A stretch of DNA of 64,000 nt from GCA-2683135 sp964507445 (GTDB lineage Bacteria > Planctomycetota > GCA-002687715), in contig CAZDQF010000001.1 of NCBI GenBank assembly GCA_964507445.1, forward strand, positions 124,001 to 188,000, written 5' to 3'. This document shows positions 25,559-34,250 of this stretch, piece by piece. The notes beneath the pieces were generated by a model, which saw only the letters and a program-made list of their open reading frames with translations, was not told the origin of the DNA and made no database searches. The translations under genes were made by a program, and so were the position numbers. Positions within the stretch are counted from its first letter, which is position 1; every line of letters starts with the position of its first letter.

Positions 25559-26296
25559 ATGGCGGTCATTCCGGCGCGGTTCGCCAGCCAGCGGCTTCCC
25601 GGGAAGCCGCTGCTGGAGGCCGGCGGTGCCCCCCTCATCCGGCATGTGTGGGACCGGGTGCAGTCCGCGTCGAGGGTTCGCCGGGTCATCGTGGCCACGG
25701 ACGATCAACGCATCTCGGATGCTGTCAGGGACTTCGGTGGAGAGGCGGTGATGACCTCGTCGGTTCACGAGACGGGGACGGACCGCATCGGTGAGCTGTT
25801 GCCCATCCTGGACACGGACGTCGTGCTGAACGTCCAGGGAGACGAGCCGGAGCTCGACCCTGAGGTCATCGATCGGCTGGTAGGATCCCTCGAGCAGGGG
25901 CCGGAGCTGGGGGCTTGCACCGCGGCCTGTCCGTTCCCTGAGGACGAAGACCCGACGTCCCCCGACGCGGTGAAGGTGGTGACGGATGCCTGCGGGCGGG
26001 CGCTCTACTTCAGCCGCTCCCTCATCCCCGGGAGTAAGTCCCGACGTGAAGATCTCCCAACCCCCTGGCCGCTCTTGCACCTTGGCGTGTACGCTTACCG
26101 CCGTGAGGTCTTGGAAGCGTTCGTCGGGAGTGAGCGTGGCTCCCTCGAAGCCGCAGAGTCGTTGGAGCAGCTGCGGTTGCTCGAGTTGGGGATCAAGATG
26201 GGGGTGGTGATGTGTGATCGAGCGCCGGCAGGCGTGGACACCCCGGCGGACTTCGAGGCCTTTCGAGCGCGGCTGGAGGGTGAGACCGGGGAATAG
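25559..26296 (+). CDS. kdsB: CMP-KDO synthetase (3-deoxy-manno-octulosonate cytidylyltransferase)
   Basis: A 245-residue cytidylyltransferase with VIPARFASQRLPGKPLLE (CTP-binding loop), VVLNVQGDEPELDPEVID (metal-binding Asp), KVVTDACGRALYFSRS, and HLGVYAYRREVL and LEAAESLEQLRLLELG, all in KdsB order. It activates KDO for addition to lipid A, which implies lipopolysaccharide. The ATG at 25559 gives the shortest family-like N-terminus. A TTG at 25505 overlaps the upstream stop as TTGA and has GGAGG at ideal spacing, so a product 18 residues longer is possible. Confidence 0.92.
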   Translation: MAVIPARFASQRLPGKPLLEAGGAPLIRHVWDRVQSASRVRRVIVATDDQRISDAVRDFGGEAVMTSSVHETGTDRIGELLPILDTDVVLNVQGDEPELDPEVIDRLVGSLEQGPELGACTAACPFPEDEDPTSPDAVKVVTDACGRALYFSRSLIPGSKSRREDLPTPWPLLHLGVYAYRREVLEAFVGSERGSLEAAESLEQLRLLELGIKMGVVMCDRAPAGVDTPADFEAFRARLEGETGE

Positions 26297-26310
26297 GACG
26301 GGGAGGGGAA

Positions 26311-27969
26311 ATGGCGCGGTACATATTCGTGACGGGGGGCGTCGTTTCGTCGCTCGGCAAAGGGCTGACTTCGGCCGCCGTCGGCCTGCTGCTTGAGCGG
26401 CGTGGCCTGAGGATCGGCATTCAGAAGCTGGACCCCTACATCAACGTCGATCCCGGCACGATGAGCCCGTTCCAGCACGGCGAGGTGTATGTCACGGACG
26501 ACGGCGCCGAGACGGACCTCGATCTCGGGCACTACGAGCGGTACACCCACTCCCCCATCAACCGCACCTCGAACTACACGACCGGTCGCATCTTCTCCTC
26601 GGTGATCGAGAAGGAGCGGCGCGGAGAGTACCTGGGGTCCACGGTCCAGGTGGTCCCGCACATCACCAACGAGATCAAGGCCGCGGTCTTGAAGATGGCG
26701 TCCCAGGATCTCGACGTGGTCATCACCGAGATCGGAGGCACGGTCGGCGACATCGAGAGCCTGCCGTTCCTGGAGGCCATCCGTCAGTTCGCCCTCGAGC
26801 AGGGGCGCGACCGGGTCATGTTCATCCACCTGACCTTGATCCCCTACCTGCGCGCCTCCGGAGAGCTCAAGACCAAGCCGTCCCAGCACTCCGTCGCTCA
26901 CCTGCGCCAGATCGGCATCCAGCCTGACGTCCTGATCTGTCGCACCGAACAGAGCATGGATGAGGAGATGCGGGCAAAGCTCAGCCTCTTCTGCAACGTG
27001 CCCCGTGAAGCCGTGATCGAAGAGAAGGACGTGGCCAACACGATCTACGAAGTGCCCCTCATGCTTCGAGACGCCGGGCTGGACGACCTCATCGCGCGCA
27101 GGCTGCAACTCTCGACCGACAACGAGTGCAACCTCGACGACTGGAAGGAGATGGTGGAGGTGGTGAAGAGCTCCACGGACGTCGTGGAGATCGCGGTCTG
27201 CGGCAAGTACATCCACCTGAACGATAGCTACAAGTCCATCTACGAGGCCCTCGCTCACGCGGGCATCGCCAACCACACCACCGTCAAGATCCGGAAGGTG
27301 GACTCGGAGGACGTGGAGCGTGACGGCCCCCAGGCGCACCTGGAGGGGATTCACGGGCTCCTCATCCCCGGTGGCTTCGGTAAGCGCGGCATCGAAGGGA
27401 AGATCGCTGCCATCCAGTTCGTGCGCCAGCGCGGCATCCCCTTCTTCGGGATCTGCCTCGGCCTCCAGGTGGCGGTCATCGAGTTCGCGCGCAACGTCGC
27501 GGGTATCGCCGAGGCCAACTCCATGGAGTTCGACCCCGACTCCGCCGAGCCTGTCATCGACCTCATGGCTGAGCAGGAGGCGGTGGAGGACAAGGGGGGC
27601 ACCATGCGGCTCGGCGCTTATCCCTGCAGTCTGGTCCCTGCCACCCTGGCCCATCGGCTCTACGACCGAGATCTGGTCAGCGAGCGACACCGGCATCGCT
27701 TCGAGGTGAACAACCGGTATCGGTCGGTCCTCGGGCAACACGGGCTGGTGTTCGCAGGACTCTATCGGGAGAAGGACCTGGTGGAGATCGTCGAGTACGC
27801 CGACCACCCGTGGTTCGTCGGCGTCCAGTTCCACCCGGAATTCCAGAGCAAGCCTCTGCAGCCTCATCCCATCTTCAAGGACTACGTCCGCGCGGCCATC
27901 ATGCAGAAGAACCGGGCTTCCGGGGCGGTGATGCCCGACGAGTCCAAGATCCTCAGGGATGTGAAGTGA
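26311..27969 (+). CDS. pyrG: CTP synthase
   Basis: A 552-residue enzyme that aminates UTP to CTP using glutamine. The amidoligase half opens with YIFVTGGVVSSLGKGLTSA and includes KLDPYINVDPGTMSPFQHGE and ITEIGGTVGDIESLPFLEA. The class I glutaminase half has the nucleophile elbow FFGICLGLQ with Cys at residue 382 and the late HPEF segment (GVQFHPEF). GGGGAGG precedes the ATG. It lies 14 nt after kdsB, a sensible pairing because KdsB consumes CTP. It overlaps the DUF1844 gene by 4 nt. Confidence 0.97.
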   Translation: MARYIFVTGGVVSSLGKGLTSAAVGLLLERRGLRIGIQKLDPYINVDPGTMSPFQHGEVYVTDDGAETDLDLGHYERYTHSPINRTSNYTTGRIFSSVIEKERRGEYLGSTVQVVPHITNEIKAAVLKMASQDLDVVITEIGGTVGDIESLPFLEAIRQFALEQGRDRVMFIHLTLIPYLRASGELKTKPSQHSVAHLRQIGIQPDVLICRTEQSMDEEMRAKLSLFCNVPREAVIEEKDVANTIYEVPLMLRDAGLDDLIARRLQLSTDNECNLDDWKEMVEVVKSSTDVVEIAVCGKYIHLNDSYKSIYEALAHAGIANHTTVKIRKVDSEDVERDGPQAHLEGIHGLLIPGGFGKRGIEGKIAAIQFVRQRGIPFFGICLGLQVAVIEFARNVAGIAEANSMEFDPDSAEPVIDLMAEQEAVEDKGGTMRLGAYPCSLVPATLAHRLYDRDLVSERHRHRFEVNNRYRSVLGQHGLVFAGLYREKDLVEIVEYADHPWFVGVQFHPEFQSKPLQPHPIFKDYVRAAIMQKNRASGAVMPDESKILRDVK

Positions 27970-28229
27970 GCGGAGACGCTCTCCCCCAGCCCTCTCTGGA
28001 GCTGCTGATCACCCAGCTGGCGGCGCAGGCCCTCATGCAGTTGGGAGAGGCGCCGAACCCGCTCACGGGAGCCCCCGAGGTGGCGTTGCCGCGTGCCCGC
28101 TTCACCATCGGTTTGCTCGAGGTCCTGGAGCAGAAGACGCGGGGCAACCTGGACCTGGAAGAGCAGCGGTTCCTGGGCGAGTCACTCGCCCGAGTCCGCG
28201 CCCGTTACAACGGCCTGAACGACGACTGA
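27966..28229 (+). CDS. DUF1844 family protein
   Basis: An 87-residue protein that starts at GTG 27966, overlapping the pyrG stop (GTGA). The core LLITQLAAQALMQLGE, NPLTGAPEVALPRARFTIGL and LLEVLEQKTRGNLDLEEQRF is diagnostic of DUF1844, a small helical family found mainly in Planctomycetes, Acidobacteria and delta-proteobacteria-like phyla. The function is unknown. Coupling to pyrG is the only hint of a role. The frame is open further upstream inside pyrG but that part is a shadow. Confidence 0.85.
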   Translation: MSGDALPQPSLELLITQLAAQALMQLGEAPNPLTGAPEVALPRARFTIGLLEVLEQKTRGNLDLEEQRFLGESLARVRARYNGLNDD

Positions 28230-28237
28230 GGTCGGCG

Positions 28238-28990
28238 TCAGGCGATCATGGACACGAAGGTCGCCGCCGCCGCCGCACCGACCGCCGCACAGATGATGGC
28301 CGCGGTCCAGCGAGCACGCCGGCGCTTCGGGGTGTTGCTCCCGCGTCCATCGTAGGCCACCGCCCGCTTCATCAATCGCTGGTGGGCCTCTTCGTCCCCC
28401 AGCTCTTCTGAGAGGCCTCTGACGCTCTCCAGGATGGAGTCCCGGGCGGAATTGAAGACCATGAGCGTTGTCTCCGGGGTGTCTCCACGCACCGGAATGA
28501 ACTTCGGCTCATACTCGAGGCTGACGGCATCCAGGTGTCGAGGCTCCAGCCGGGATGGTCCGTCTGCGTAGTCCTGGACGAAGATCGGTACATCGCCGGG
28601 CGAGACGCCCGCTTGCTTCAGGTAACTGGTGAGACGAGTCAGGGCCCGGCGCGTGTCCTTGGAACCCGGAAGCTCCCGCTCCGGGAGTGCGACGACGGCG
28701 TCGGCGGTGGCCACCAGGAGGCGTTCTACCGCCGGAGACGAGGGGTCTCCTGCTACGGCCACCGCCTGGAAGGCGATGTCGAATCCCATGACCGGAGGCT
28801 CTTCGGTACAGGCTACAGGCACGGTGGCGATGCGGTCTTCGCCGGCGTGCAGGATCGCGAGCCGTTGCTGTTTCTCGCCGTACGACTGTAGCCCCCGGAG
28901 ATTCAGGAGCTTGGTCGCGCCGGCGGCGCCGTGATAGAGGACTCTGAACGTGATCGTGCGTGCTTGGTGGTCGATGTGCACTGAAGTCAC
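28238..28990 (-). CDS. MglA-like pseudo-GTPase with a C-terminal membrane anchor
   Basis: A 250-residue protein. Residues 12-31 (TITFRVLYHGAAGATKLLNL) align without gaps to the MglA P-loop region (IVYYGPGLSGKTTNL): Lys27 is kept, but the Gly before it and both Thr after it are lost. The switch II region VPGQ is replaced by VAVAGDPSS, followed by VERLLVATADAVVAL, as in Ras-like strand 3 to helix 3. GTP binding or hydrolysis is therefore doubtful. A basic stretch (KRRRARW) precedes a C-terminal helix (AAIICAAVGAAAAATFVSMI). It starts at GTG 28990, directly after the stop of the PATAN/TPR gene, so the two are one transcript. Confidence 0.65.
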   Translation of the reverse strand: MTSVHIDHQARTITFRVLYHGAAGATKLLNLRGLQSYGEKQQRLAILHAGEDRIATVPVACTEEPPVMGFDIAFQAVAVAGDPSSPAVERLLVATADAVVALPERELPGSKDTRRALTRLTSYLKQAGVSPGDVPIFVQDYADGPSRLEPRHLDAVSLEYEPKFIPVRGDTPETTLMVFNSARDSILESVRGLSEELGDEEAHQRLMKRAVAYDGRGSNTPKRRRARWTAAIICAAVGAAAAATFVSMIA

Positions 28991-31900
28991 CTACTCGATG
29001 GGGACGAAGACGAGGTCCGCGCCGCCGCGGCCCAGGGCCAGGTAGCGCTCGTTCATTGCGATGAGATTTCGAGCCCCGGTCCGTAGCTCGGAGGCGAAGC
29101 AGATCTGGCTGGTGCGCGGGTTCATGACGACGACTCGGTCGTCACCCAGGGCGATGGCGCAACGGGTGGGCCCGTTGACGATGTCGATGGCCGGTGATGG
29201 CAGCGGGACGGGAGAGAAGCCGACCTGGTCGCAGATCACGACGCTGCCGTCCGCGAGGAGCAACATCCCGGGGCTTGACGACGGAGAAGCGAGCCGCATG
29301 TTCCAGGAGACCCCCAGCTCTTCTGGCGGACGTGGCATCAGCGTGGTGACCCTCACGCCGCGGCCGTCTCGGCGGGAGACGAAGAACCCGTCCTCCCCTG
29401 CTGGCGCGGGGGTGCCCGTGAACTGGCCGGCAGGATTCTGGATGACACCGCCGTCGTCCCCGGAATGGAGCGTCAGGGCGCCATCGCTGGTGATCACCGC
29501 GATGGCGTCTCCGTTGACGCAGACCCGTGCCTCGCCGGTGGAGAGCGTGGATCGCCACAGCGCCTCCCCATCCCGACCCCGCATGCGCGTCATGGTCGCG
29601 GCGTCCGGTGTCGACGACCACAGCAGGAAGTCCCCTCCGATGGAGGTGGCGCGGCACGTCCTTGAATTGACGGATGATCGGCGAGCCGCGACGCTCCAGG
29701 CGAGCGCCAGGGTGTTCTTGTGGAAGCCGCGGGCTACGCCGTCTTCAAACACCAGGAGCAGATGAGAAGGCCCGACGGCGGTCGTGACCACCCGGGAGGT
29801 CGACGGGACGGTCGATGTCCAATGGACACCGAGAGGCCCCTGGCTTGGGTCGCATGTCCCGACGCGGCCCGACTCCGAGACGAGCACGAATCGGTCGTGG
29901 TCCATGGCCGCGACGCAGGCCAGGGACTCGTCCGTGCGGATGGTGACGGCGCCTGCCTTCTCGAGGATCACCTGAGCTTGCCAGTTCGTCCGCGAATGCA
30001 GCTCCCTGGTCTCCGTGCGGTGGCCCGGTCGCGAGATGACGACCGACACCCTGGTGTCTTGCGGGAACGGCAGGACGACGGCTCCTGTGTGCACCCCGAA
30101 CGAGGCCCCCTCCGCAGAGAGCTCGATGCGAGCGTCGGACGGGTGAGCCATGACCCGCACGGGCATCAAGACGGGCTCGCCCTCGAGCTCGGGGAGCCGC
30201 GGATAGGTGTCGGCGACCTGCTTCAGCGCCGCGTGGGCCTCACCCCACTGGCCCGCGGCCCAGGCGTTTCGTCCTGAGCGGAGAAGCCGTCTCCCCTCGT
30301 GTATGTAGGCGCGGATGTCGCGGATGCGTTGCTCGATCCGTGGTTCGCAGTCCCACGGCGTCCCCGCATTGCGGACGATGCGAAGCGACTCTTCCAGGTA
30401 GGAGATGGCGTCGCTCAACTCGCCCCGTTCCATGTGAGAGACGCCCGCGAGGCGGAGCTGCTCCGAGGTCTCGAGCGCCTGGCGCCGCCGTCGCCGTGTT
30501 TGTTCCTGGAGGTCGCTCCTCTTCGCGTCTTCCCGCGACATCCAGCGGGACAGCTCCTCCAGCCTGTCCGTGGCTGTCCCTGCCGCTGGGGTGAGTGGAT
30601 ATGACGCTCTGAGGCTGCGCAATGACGCGATCCAGCGCTCGGCGTCGTTCCGATCGGCGGGCGACCCGTCAGGTTGGCGTCGAAACTCGGTCGCCGCCGC
30701 GAGGGCGTAGGACAGGTAGAGCGCGGAGCCAACGGTCGCCAGCAGCAGGGTCGCGGCGATCCGTCGTCGGTTCCTGCGCCGTCGATGGTCCGTGTCGCGG
30801 TCCTTGACGATGTCGGAGATGCGGGCCTGGTAGACCCGTCGACGACTCGAATCGACCCCGGACAGGGTCCTGTACAACTCCAGGGCGCCTTCCGTGTCAC
30901 CTGAGGCCCTTCTGGTCTCAGCCTGGGCCGCATAGATCTCGACCGCGTCGCGGATCTTCCCGGTTCGGAGCTGTAGCCGTGCCGCGATGGCGTCCGTAGC
31001 AGGATCAGGAGCGACGGTTCGAAGGCAGTCCGCCAGTGACAGAGCGCGCGTCGACTGGCCGGTCTCTGCGTAGTAGTCGACCAGCTTGCGGCCACCATCG
31101 ACGATCTCGTGGTGGCTGTCCGTGGCGTCCATTCCGGCTTCCGCCATCAAACGGAGACAGCGCTCCATGGTCCGGAAATCCGTCGGCAGACGGCGTACGA
31201 CATCTGCGAAGACGGAGCACGCGACGTCGATATCTCCGGCGTTGACGGACGCCTCGGCACGGAAACGCAGGTGAGCGCATCCCTTCCCGACACGCCCCGC
31301 TTTGAGGTAGGCGTCAGCCAGCCTGTCGTGAAGCGTGAGGTTCTGCCTGTCGAGTCGCTGTGCGGTCTGGAACATCCGGATGGCGTCCAGATACCGGCCT
31401 CGCTGGACGAGCCGATCGCCGGTGGTGACCAGATCCGTCAGTCCGAGAGGTTCCACGTGCCCGCCGTCGTGCAAGGTCCGGAGCTTGAGGTCGACGAAGT
31501 ACCGTGGAAGGCCCGTAGAGGCCACGATCTGATCGCTGCCACGTACCCCATCCACGTGCTCGAGGACGATGCGGGCGACGTCGTCCAGTTGATGGCTGTC
31601 CCCGACGAGGGCGTCAGCGGATTGGACATACACCTGCTTGTGGACGCCGGCGGTCTCGACGAATTGCAGCCACTCGTCCTGGCGACGAGCGGACTCCATG
31701 ACGAGGTGGTCAATGTTGAAGTAGGCGCGATCACCATCGGGTAACGAGCCCTCCTCGTCCAACTCGAAGCTGACATTGCGCCACAGGAACACGTCGAGGA
31801 TGGCCTCTTCCTGGGTCCTCTCCGTGAGGCGCTTGAGCGCCTCCGGGTCGGTGTTCGACCTCGCGTCGGGCGTGGATGCCAGCCCACCCGCACCGGCGCC

Positions 31901-32146
31901 GCGATCGTGCGTCGCCAGTCGGTAGTCCTCCAGATCCATGACGCCCATCTCCACCAGCAGGGCGAGGGACTGGCGAACCGGAGGGCGGTCATGGAGGGCG
32001 ACTCTGTCCCCGTCCAGGTAGAGCCGCCGCTGGTTGGTCAGGTTCCCGTGGTCACGGACGATCAGCGTGCCGCGGCTGCGATTGAGCGCGAGCATCTGGA
32101 AGACGTTGCTGAGATCGGACGAGAGGAGGTCGCCCCGGATGGCCAT
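28991..32146 (-). CDS. PATAN-TPR-PEGA-propeller transmembrane protein
   Basis: A 1051-residue protein. The N-terminus (MAIRGDLLSSDLSNVFQMLALNRSRGTLIV) is a PATAN/DUF4388 domain, known as a partner of MglA-type GTPases. TPR-like helices follow at about 250-440 (LVQRGRYLDAIRMFQTAQRL, ASGDTEGALELYRTLSG). A basic patch and one membrane helix sit near 463-485. A second TPR-like stretch leads to a PEGA domain near 660-720 (VRVMAHPSDARIELSAEG), and the last about 315 residues form PQQ-like propeller blades (DGEALWRSTLSTG, LTLHSGDDGGVI). The longer frame to 32359 is rejected because family homology begins at ATG 32146, with GGAAAGG upstream. It probably couples a cytoplasmic sensor to an external binding module. 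Confidence 0.8.
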   Translation of the reverse strand: MAIRGDLLSSDLSNVFQMLALNRSRGTLIVRDHGNLTNQRRLYLDGDRVALHDRPPVRQSLALLVEMGVMDLEDYRLATHDRGAGAGGLASTPDARSNTDPEALKRLTERTQEEAILDVFLWRNVSFELDEEGSLPDGDRAYFNIDHLVMESARRQDEWLQFVETAGVHKQVYVQSADALVGDSHQLDDVARIVLEHVDGVRGSDQIVASTGLPRYFVDLKLRTLHDGGHVEPLGLTDLVTTGDRLVQRGRYLDAIRMFQTAQRLDRQNLTLHDRLADAYLKAGRVGKGCAHLRFRAEASVNAGDIDVACSVFADVVRRLPTDFRTMERCLRLMAEAGMDATDSHHEIVDGGRKLVDYYAETGQSTRALSLADCLRTVAPDPATDAIAARLQLRTGKIRDAVEIYAAQAETRRASGDTEGALELYRTLSGVDSSRRRVYQARISDIVKDRDTDHRRRRNRRRIAATLLLATVGSALYLSYALAAATEFRRQPDGSPADRNDAERWIASLRSLRASYPLTPAAGTATDRLEELSRWMSREDAKRSDLQEQTRRRRRQALETSEQLRLAGVSHMERGELSDAISYLEESLRIVRNAGTPWDCEPRIEQRIRDIRAYIHEGRRLLRSGRNAWAAGQWGEAHAALKQVADTYPRLPELEGEPVLMPVRVMAHPSDARIELSAEGASFGVHTGAVVLPFPQDTRVSVVISRPGHRTETRELHSRTNWQAQVILEKAGAVTIRTDESLACVAAMDHDRFVLVSESGRVGTCDPSQGPLGVHWTSTVPSTSRVVTTAVGPSHLLLVFEDGVARGFHKNTLALAWSVAARRSSVNSRTCRATSIGGDFLLWSSTPDAATMTRMRGRDGEALWRSTLSTGEARVCVNGDAIAVITSDGALTLHSGDDGGVIQNPAGQFTGTPAPAGEDGFFVSRRDGRGVRVTTLMPRPPEELGVSWNMRLASPSSSPGMLLLADGSVVICDQVGFSPVPLPSPAIDIVNGPTRCAIALGDDRVVVMNPRTSQICFASELRTGARNLIAMNERYLALGRGGADLVFVPIE

Positions 32147-32251
32147 CGGGTTGCCTTTCCACGCACGGAAACTCGACCGGGCGAACCCGCACCGGACAAA
32201 GGGGTTATCGGCAGAAGGGAGCCGTTCGCCGGAGGCTCTGGGGGCACCGAC

Positions 32252-32279
32252 TTGGCGGAATCCGGGCCATGAGTAAAAT
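32252..32279 (+). promoter_or_regulatory. Predicted promoter of the divergent TPR-like gene
   Basis: TTGGCG (32252-32257), a 16-nt spacer and TAAAAT (32274-32279), about 40 nt before ATG 32319. It is located between the divergent PATAN gene and the TPR-like gene. Confidence 0.5.
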
Positions 32280-32318
32280 GTCACTGCGCACGCTTGCTTA
32301 ATCCGGGAATTTGTCCAT

Positions 32319-32909
32319 ATGAGCCCAGGTCCCAGTATGTTCCGACGGTTCCTCTTCAACGGCTGGTGGTATCTGGTCGCTCGCTGGCACTTCCGCAGAG
32401 GTCGCTATGAGCGCGCAGAGGCCCAGCTTCGTCGCATGACCTCGGCGAAGCCGGCCAGCTTCAGCGCTCACTTCCTGCTCGGTCGGGTCGGTTTGGCCAC
32501 GGGGCGCCATGTCCTGGCCATCCGGGAATTCACCGTGTGTCATCTCCTGGACGCGGACCGCCTCGCTCGGAAGGCGCTGCCGGCTTCAGTGGTGATGGGA
32601 GTCCTGGCGCGACCGGAACGGCGCCGACGGACTCGCGGCGGCCGCACCCTCGATCACGCCAGCCCGTCGTCCTTGTCGGACTCGTGGTCCGGCGTGTTCG
32701 GCCTGTCGCCGTGGGACGGGAGCGTCGACTTGGATGCCGACACCCGTTCGGTTACTGATTTCATCAGCGCGGAGGAAAGCCGCCGATTCGAGGACCTGCC
32801 TCCGATCAGATCCGAGGATCTGGCGGCGGTGGACATGGACGAGCTGTTGCGGCAACTGTCGGAAGACGACGACACGACGGGAGACCGCGATCTGACGGGG
32901 GATCGGTGA
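32319..32909 (+). CDS. Small TPR-like protein with an acidic C-terminal tail
   Basis: A 196-residue protein. Residues about 15-85 look like two TPR-type helix pairs (VARWHFRRGRYERAEAQLRRM, AHFLLGRVGLATGRHVLAIREF). The rest is disordered and increasingly acidic, ending with LAAVDMDELLRQLSEDDDTTG. ATG 32319 or ATG 32337 could be the start; neither has a strong ribosome site. It is divergent from the PATAN/pseudo-GTPase operon and may share its regulation. A role as an adaptor in the same pathway is a guess. The glycine riboswitch begins 75 nt after its stop. Confidence 0.6.
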   Translation: MSPGPSMFRRFLFNGWWYLVARWHFRRGRYERAEAQLRRMTSAKPASFSAHFLLGRVGLATGRHVLAIREFTVCHLLDADRLARKALPASVVMGVLARPERRRRTRGGRTLDHASPSSLSDSWSGVFGLSPWDGSVDLDADTRSVTDFISAEESRRFEDLPPIRSEDLAAVDMDELLRQLSEDDDTTGDRDLTGDR

Positions 32910-32984
32910 CCAAGCGGTTGATTTGACGTAAGACAAGCAGCGACCAGCGCTTTCCTACGGGGGGGCGCGAGCGCAAGGCTGAAC

Positions 32985-33071
32985 GCGATGTCGGGAGAGT
33001 CCCCTGAGAGAGGGGCACCGAAGGGGCAAGCCCAGGTCAGGGCGAAACTCTCAGGTCAAAGGACCGGCATC
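32985..33071 (+). promoter_or_regulatory. Glycine riboswitch (single recognisable aptamer)
   Basis: The aptamer core is unmistakable: CGGGAGAG, GGGGCACCGAAGGGGCAA (33010-33027) and GCGAAACTCTCAGG then AAAGGAC. P1 is CGATGTCG (32985-32992) with CGGCATCG (33064-33071), 8 bp with one wobble. I find only one aptamer; upstream (32957-32984) and downstream sequence may form the flanking ghost helix of singlet glycine riboswitches. It controls the gcvT operon, which is what these elements usually do, turning it on when glycine is abundant. Confidence 0.95.
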
Positions 33072-33095
33072 GACAGGCCACCCTGAAAGACACTG

Positions 33096-33150
33096 ACAGG
33101 GGGACGCGAGCCCAGCGGCACGTGTCCCCCTGCTCTTATTTGACGAGCAG
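33096..33150 (+). promoter_or_regulatory. Expression platform of the glycine riboswitch
   Basis: Two overlapping helices are possible: CAGGGGGAC (33096-33104) with GTCCCCCTG (33124-33132), and CTGCTC (33130-33135) with GAGCAG (33145-33150). They share bases 33130-33132, so their ends compete. The second helix covers the purine-rich GAGCAGG just before ATG 33158. No T-run follows, so control of translation initiation is more likely than termination. Confidence 0.6.
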
Positions 33151-33157
33151 GCACCTC

Positions 33158-34243
33158 ATGAAGACCACACCGCTCCACGACGAACACAAGGCCCTCGGAG
33201 GTTCGCTGGTGCCCTTCGGCGGCTGGGATATGCCCTTGACCTACTCCGACATCCGCTCGGAGCACGAGGCGGTCCGTCGGGCGGCGGGGCTGTTCGATAT
33301 CAGCCACATGGGCAGGGTCAGGGTTGACGGACCGGACGCGGACGCACTGACGGGGGCGGTCCAGTGCCTGGATACCGCGGGCCTCGCCGTGGGACGGGTC
33401 CGCTACAGCCTGATGTTGAACGCACAAGGGGGCATCGTCGACGATGTCCTCGTGGGGCGAGAAGCGCCCGACCGGCTCCTGTTCGTGGTCAACGCGGGCA
33501 ATCGGGAGGCGGATGTCGCGGTGTTCCGGGACGCCGTGAAGGACCTGGACGCGACGGTGTCCGACGACTCCGACGCCGAGGCCATGATCGCGATTCAGGG
33601 GCCTCGTTCCCCCGACGTGCTCCGCAGCATGGGGCTCGGGCAGGCGGCGGAGCTGAAGTACTACCGCATGGGCTCCTACGAGTCCGAGTTCGGGCCGGTG
33701 GTGATTTCACGCACCGGATACACCGGTGAGGTGGGGTTCGAGGTCATCGTGTCGGCAGAGCGCGTCCGGGACGCGTGGAACGCCGCCCTGGCGAACGGGG
33801 CCGCCCATGGCATCCGACCCTGCGGGCTAGGCGCGCGCGACACGTTGCGCCTGGAGGCGGGGATGCCCCTGCACGGCCAGGAGATCGGGCCCTCCGTCAA
33901 CCCGTACGAGGCCGGGTTGGACTTCGCCGTCCGGTCGGATCGGGACTATGTCGGTCGGGCTGCCCTCGAAGCGGTCAGAGCCGCCGGTCCCGCCCGCGCG
34001 CTGGTCGGCATGGTGGTGGACGGCCCGAGGATCGCTCGGACCGGCAGCGCCGTGCTCGTCAATGGAGAGGAGGTCGGCGCCGTCTGCTCGGGCACCCTCT
34101 CCCCTACCCTGGAACTCAACATCGCCACGGCGATGATTGACCGTCGTTTTGAGGACGCCGAGGAGTTCACCGTCCGAATTCGTAAGCATGAGGCCTCCGC
34201 GAGGAAGGCCGCCATGCCCTTCTACCGCAGACCAAAGGAATAG
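33158..34243 (+). CDS. gcvT: Glycine cleavage system T protein (aminomethyltransferase)
   Basis: A 361-residue folate enzyme that takes the aminomethyl group from lipoyl-GcvH and makes 5,10-methylene-THF and ammonia. The N-terminus TPLHDEHKALGG and FGGWDMPLTYSDIRSEHEAVR and the central GLFDISHMGR are diagnostic. YTGEVGFEVIV, LGARDTLRLEAGMPLHG and GTLSPTLELNIATAMI complete the pattern. ATG 33158 is preferred to an upstream in-frame start (33122) that lies inside the riboswitch platform. It is the first gene of a five-gene operon. Confidence 0.96.
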   Translation: MKTTPLHDEHKALGGSLVPFGGWDMPLTYSDIRSEHEAVRRAAGLFDISHMGRVRVDGPDADALTGAVQCLDTAGLAVGRVRYSLMLNAQGGIVDDVLVGREAPDRLLFVVNAGNREADVAVFRDAVKDLDATVSDDSDAEAMIAIQGPRSPDVLRSMGLGQAAELKYYRMGSYESEFGPVVISRTGYTGEVGFEVIVSAERVRDAWNAALANGAAHGIRPCGLGARDTLRLEAGMPLHGQEIGPSVNPYEAGLDFAVRSDRDYVGRAALEAVRAAGPARALVGMVVDGPRIARTGSAVLVNGEEVGAVCSGTLSPTLELNIATAMIDRRFEDAEEFTVRIRKHEASARKAAMPFYRRPKE

Positions 34244-34250
34244 GACCCCA

